This document shows, one piece after another, positions 61,697 to 64,000 of a stretch of DNA of 64,000 bases. The translations under genes and the position numbers were made by a program. Each line of letters opens with the position of its first letter. Positions within the stretch are counted from its first letter, which is position 1. The notes under the pieces were generated by a model that was given only the letters and a program-made list of their open reading frames with translations, was not told the DNA's origin and made no database searches. Source of the DNA: Fibrobacterota bacterium (GTDB taxonomy: Bacteria; Fibrobacterota; Chitinivibrionia; Chitinivibrionales; Chitinispirillaceae); assembly GCA_023436205.1 (NCBI GenBank), contig JAEZKC010000097.1:62001-126000 (forward strand). The letters are read 5' to 3'.

Positions 61697-62608
61697 ATGA
61701 TAGAGCGAAATGATCCCTGCTGGTGCGGGAGCGGCAAAAAATACAAGAAGTGTCACCTCTCCTCCGATCAGGAGAAACCAGCTCCGGCTAAATTGAAGAA
61801 CAGATTCATCAAGAATTCGGAGCAGGCGCAGGGAATGAGGGTTTCCGGGGCTTTTAACGGTGAAGTTATGGACTACATCCGTCCCTACGTTAAAGCCGGG
61901 ATAACCACCGAAGAACTGGACCGTCTTGTACACGAATATACTGTTCAGCACGGGGCTACACCCGCGTGCCTGGGGTATAAGGGATATCCCAAGTCCTGCT
62001 GCATCAGCAGAAACAACATAGTTTGTCACGGAATCCCCTCTTCCAGGGAGAAGCTTGAGGAGGGGGACATCGTGAATGTTGATCTCACCTCAATAGTGGG
62101 GGGGTATTATGGCGATTCTTCCGAAACATTTCTGATTGGAGAAGTTAGCCAGGAAGCCAGACATCTGGTGGAGGTTACTGCCAGGGCTCTTCTATTGGGA
62201 ATTGATGCGGTAAGGCCTGGAGTGCCGCTCGCTGCGATTGGGGAGGCGATCGAGCCTTATGTAGTGTCGCAGGGGTGTTCTGTAGTCAGAATGTACACAG
62301 GGCATGGGATTGGAACCCGTTTTCATGAGGCTTTCACGGTTTATCATCATATAGAACCTGACTGCGAACCGGTGATTCTGCAACCCGGAATGACATTTAC
62401 TGTGGAGCCCATGATCAATTTAGGTGGTTATGAGGTCATCACCGACCGCAAGGATGGCTGGACTGTAAGAACCAAAGACGGGTCGCTTTCAGCACAATTT
62501 GAGCATACGGTTCTTGTTACCGAGAGCGGAGTGGAGGTGCTTACTCTTACGCCCTCCCAAAAAGCGGCCGGAGTGCGATTATTGGCTGCGGGGATAGACT
62601 ATAAGTAG
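61697..62608 (+). CDS. map: methionine aminopeptidase with N-terminal SEC-C zinc motif
   Basis: A 303-residue enzyme. The SEC-C motif NDPCWCGSGKKYKKCH (Cys8, Cys10, Cys19, His20) binds zinc and probably targets the ribosome. The pita-bread peptidase domain follows, with metal ligands in VNVDLTSIVGGYYGD, TGHGIG and FTVEPM. It removes initiator Met. ATG at 61697 with AAGGA upstream; a TTG at 61673 is less likely. This is the type Ic form known in some bacteria. Confidence 0.93.
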   Translation: MIERNDPCWCGSGKKYKKCHLSSDQEKPAPAKLKNRFIKNSEQAQGMRVSGAFNGEVMDYIRPYVKAGITTEELDRLVHEYTVQHGATPACLGYKGYPKSCCISRNNIVCHGIPSSREKLEEGDIVNVDLTSIVGGYYGDSSETFLIGEVSQEARHLVEVTARALLLGIDAVRPGVPLAAIGEAIEPYVVSQGCSVVRMYTGHGIGTRFHEAFTVYHHIEPDCEPVILQPGMTFTVEPMINLGGYEVITDRKDGWTVRTKDGSLSAQFEHTVLVTESGVEVLTLTPSQKAAGVRLLAAGIDYK

Positions 62609-62631
62609 GATGCAATCGTAATATTGAATAT

Positions 62632-63804
62632 ATGAGTAATCAAAAGAAACATTTGGAAAAAGTAGTTATTGCAGGACTGTTGACCGCTGATGAAAACCCG
62701 CGGTTGTTTGAAGAAGACATGCAGGAAATGGTCATGCTTTGCCAGACAGCCGATGCGGAAGTGGCGGCAACTTTTATTCAGAAACGGGAGAGCCCTCTGG
62801 CTTCCACTTTTATTGGAGAGGGTAAACTATATGAAATCCGTTCGGCTATGCGGGCCGAAGGGGTAAAAACATTAGTCATCGATGCCCAGCTTTCACCCGG
62901 GCAGGTACGCAATATAGAAAAAATCATAGAAGGCAAGGTGCTTGACAGAGCCCAGCTCATTCTCGATATTTTCGCACTTCACGCCAAAACCGTTGAGGCA
63001 AAGGTACAGGTGGAGCTTGCGCAGATGCGCAATATCTATCCGCGACTCACTCATGCCTGGACACATTTTTCACAGCAGGTCGGTGGAATCGGAACCAGGG
63101 GACCGGGTGAAAAGCAGCTAGAGGTGGATAGACGATTAGTAAAGAAAAAAATCGCCGATCTCAAAGGAAGATTGCATAAGATCGAGAAAAATCGTCTGGT
63201 TCAGCGCAAAAGCAGAAACAGCGTCTTTAAGGCATCGCTGGTGGGTTACACAAACGTGGGTAAATCATCTCTGCTGAATGCCTTATGCGGATCAGACGTT
63301 CTGGTGGAAAACAAGCTTTTTGCCACACTGGATACAGCTACGCGTCGGGCTTTTGTTCCCGGTGCGGGAACCGTCGTGATTTCAGACACAGTTGGATTTC
63401 TTCGCAAGCTGCCTCATGACTTGGTTGCGTCTTTCCGAAGTACACTGAGTGTTGCAGCGGAATCAGATCTGTTAATTCTGGTTCTGGACGCCTCAAGTGA
63501 GTGGGTCGATCAGCAACTTGAGACTGTCAATGCGGTTCTCAAGGAACTCGATGCCCAGAATGTGCAGAAGATGCTTGTTTTCAACAAAATGGACCTGGTG
63601 GAAGATCCTTTCGTGCGCAAAAGCCTTCAACTTGCCTATCCCGATGCCTTGTTCATCTCCTCGTTTAACAAGGAAGAGGTGCAGGAGGTGAAAAAGCATA
63701 TTGCCGATGTGGTGATTCATCAGGAACAGCAGCAACGGGCTGAGCGGATCATACTCGAAAAGACAAAGGGATACAGTCGAGAGGTGCAGCGTGATGTTGT
63801 CTGA
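62632..63804 (+). CDS. hflX: GTPase HflX
   Basis: A 390-residue ribosome-binding GTPase that splits stalled ribosomes. N-terminal HflX domain with STFIGEGKLYEI and the GGIGTRGPGEKQLEVDRR helix. G domain with P-loop GYTNVGKSS, DTVGFLRKLPHDL and G4 NKMD. The end is short, without a long C-terminal tail. Start ATG at 62632, 23 bases after map. Normal family length. Confidence 0.94.
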   Translation: MSNQKKHLEKVVIAGLLTADENPRLFEEDMQEMVMLCQTADAEVAATFIQKRESPLASTFIGEGKLYEIRSAMRAEGVKTLVIDAQLSPGQVRNIEKIIEGKVLDRAQLILDIFALHAKTVEAKVQVELAQMRNIYPRLTHAWTHFSQQVGGIGTRGPGEKQLEVDRRLVKKKIADLKGRLHKIEKNRLVQRKSRNSVFKASLVGYTNVGKSSLLNALCGSDVLVENKLFATLDTATRRAFVPGAGTVVISDTVGFLRKLPHDLVASFRSTLSVAAESDLLILVLDASSEWVDQQLETVNAVLKELDAQNVQKMLVFNKMDLVEDPFVRKSLQLAYPDALFISSFNKEEVQEVKKHIADVVIHQEQQQRAERIILEKTKGYSREVQRDVV

Positions 63805-63819
63805 CGTGGGTATTAGCCA

Positions 63820-64000
63820 ATGAACTCCTTTGCGGTGCTCAGACCGGAGCAGATAGCTCCTGTCCGCAATCTGAGTTTGCGCGCAAAGATGATTGTAGAG
63901 GGAACCATTGCGGGGCTTCACAAAAGCCCCTTTCATGGGTTTTCAGCAGAGTTTCTGGAGTATCGTCCCTATCTTGCAGGCGAGCCGGCGCGTAAAATTG
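63820..64000 (+). CDS. DUF58-family protein, N-terminal part (runs off window)
   Basis: Sixty codons are visible from the ATG at 63820 to the edge. The block SPFHGFSAEFLEYRPYLAGE is the hallmark of DUF58 proteins, which have a von Willebrand A-like fold and usually sit with a MoxR AAA+ ATPase. It follows hflX by 15 bases. No ribosome binding site is evident. The rest of the gene, and any MoxR partner, lie outside. Confidence 0.8.
   Translation, partial: MNSFAVLRPEQIAPVRNLSLRAKMIVEGTIAGLHKSPFHGFSAEFLEYRPYLAGEPARKI

Noticed and set aside
1..64000. CRISPR arrays, insertion sequences, phage genes, rRNA
   Set aside because: No regularly spaced direct repeats with unique spacers, no transposase or integrase reading frame, and no rRNA-like sequence were seen.

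Overview
The window looks like chromosome of a Gram-negative, moderate-GC bacterium with an outer membrane. It carries signal-peptide beta-barrels, lipoboxes, SPOR and RodZ proteins, and two very large gingipain-like (C25, PorU-type) proteases with a FlgD-like C-terminal domain. With a class I fumarase and many outer-membrane proteins of no clear family, this points to the FCB group, most plausibly Fibrobacterota (Chitinispirillia-like). That placement is inference from gene content; there is no rRNA or tRNA here to confirm it.

Layout. 1-6.5 kb: two unrecognised proteins, a repeat-bearing non-coding stretch, an MFS pump, a secreted YidD-domain fusion and ketopantoate reductase. 6.5-20 kb: small stress-type genes (PPOX flavoprotein, SPW, HdeD, DUF1269, SHOCT, DUF6325), a 2-TM K+ channel, a GH15 enzyme and two paralogous 14-TM DHA2 pumps, separated by repeat-rich spacers (a 7-bp tandem array and palindromic dispersed repeats). 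20-25.4 kb: a beta-barrel protein, a calcium-repeat lipoprotein and a fumarase alpha/beta plus malic enzyme operon.

25.7-39.2 kb is the most distinctive region. A tightly packed operon encodes an outer-membrane protein, a TPR lipoprotein, a membrane Ser/Thr kinase and an FHA-GAF-AAA+-Fis sigma54 activator, then a DUF454 protein and an LPP20-like lipoprotein, and ends at a strong terminator. Directly after it, and again 2.8 kb later, are near-consensus sigma54 promoters (TGGCATG-N4-TTGC). They head a WD40 + LPP20/DUF4384 pair and a DUF3047 - flippase-like - GT4 - PatA-like acyltransferase operon that looks like a glycolipid pathway. A third sigma54 promoter of the same form precedes an exported protein at 7.19 kb. 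I read this as a candidate phospho-Thr/FHA to sigma54 envelope regulon.

39.3-50.8 kb: a membrane protein plus radical SAM/SPASM enzyme, DAHP synthase, the tandem C25 proteases and an exported protein. 51-64 kb is housekeeping: obg, an FmdB zinc ribbon, rimO, a SPOR lipoprotein, hisB, hisC with a 47-residue membrane ORF overlapping its start, tatD, rodZ, maf, a Kv channel with a zinc ribbon, an IMPase, a SEC-C methionine aminopeptidase, hflX and the start of a DUF58 gene. No CRISPR array, IS element or rRNA/tRNA gene was seen.
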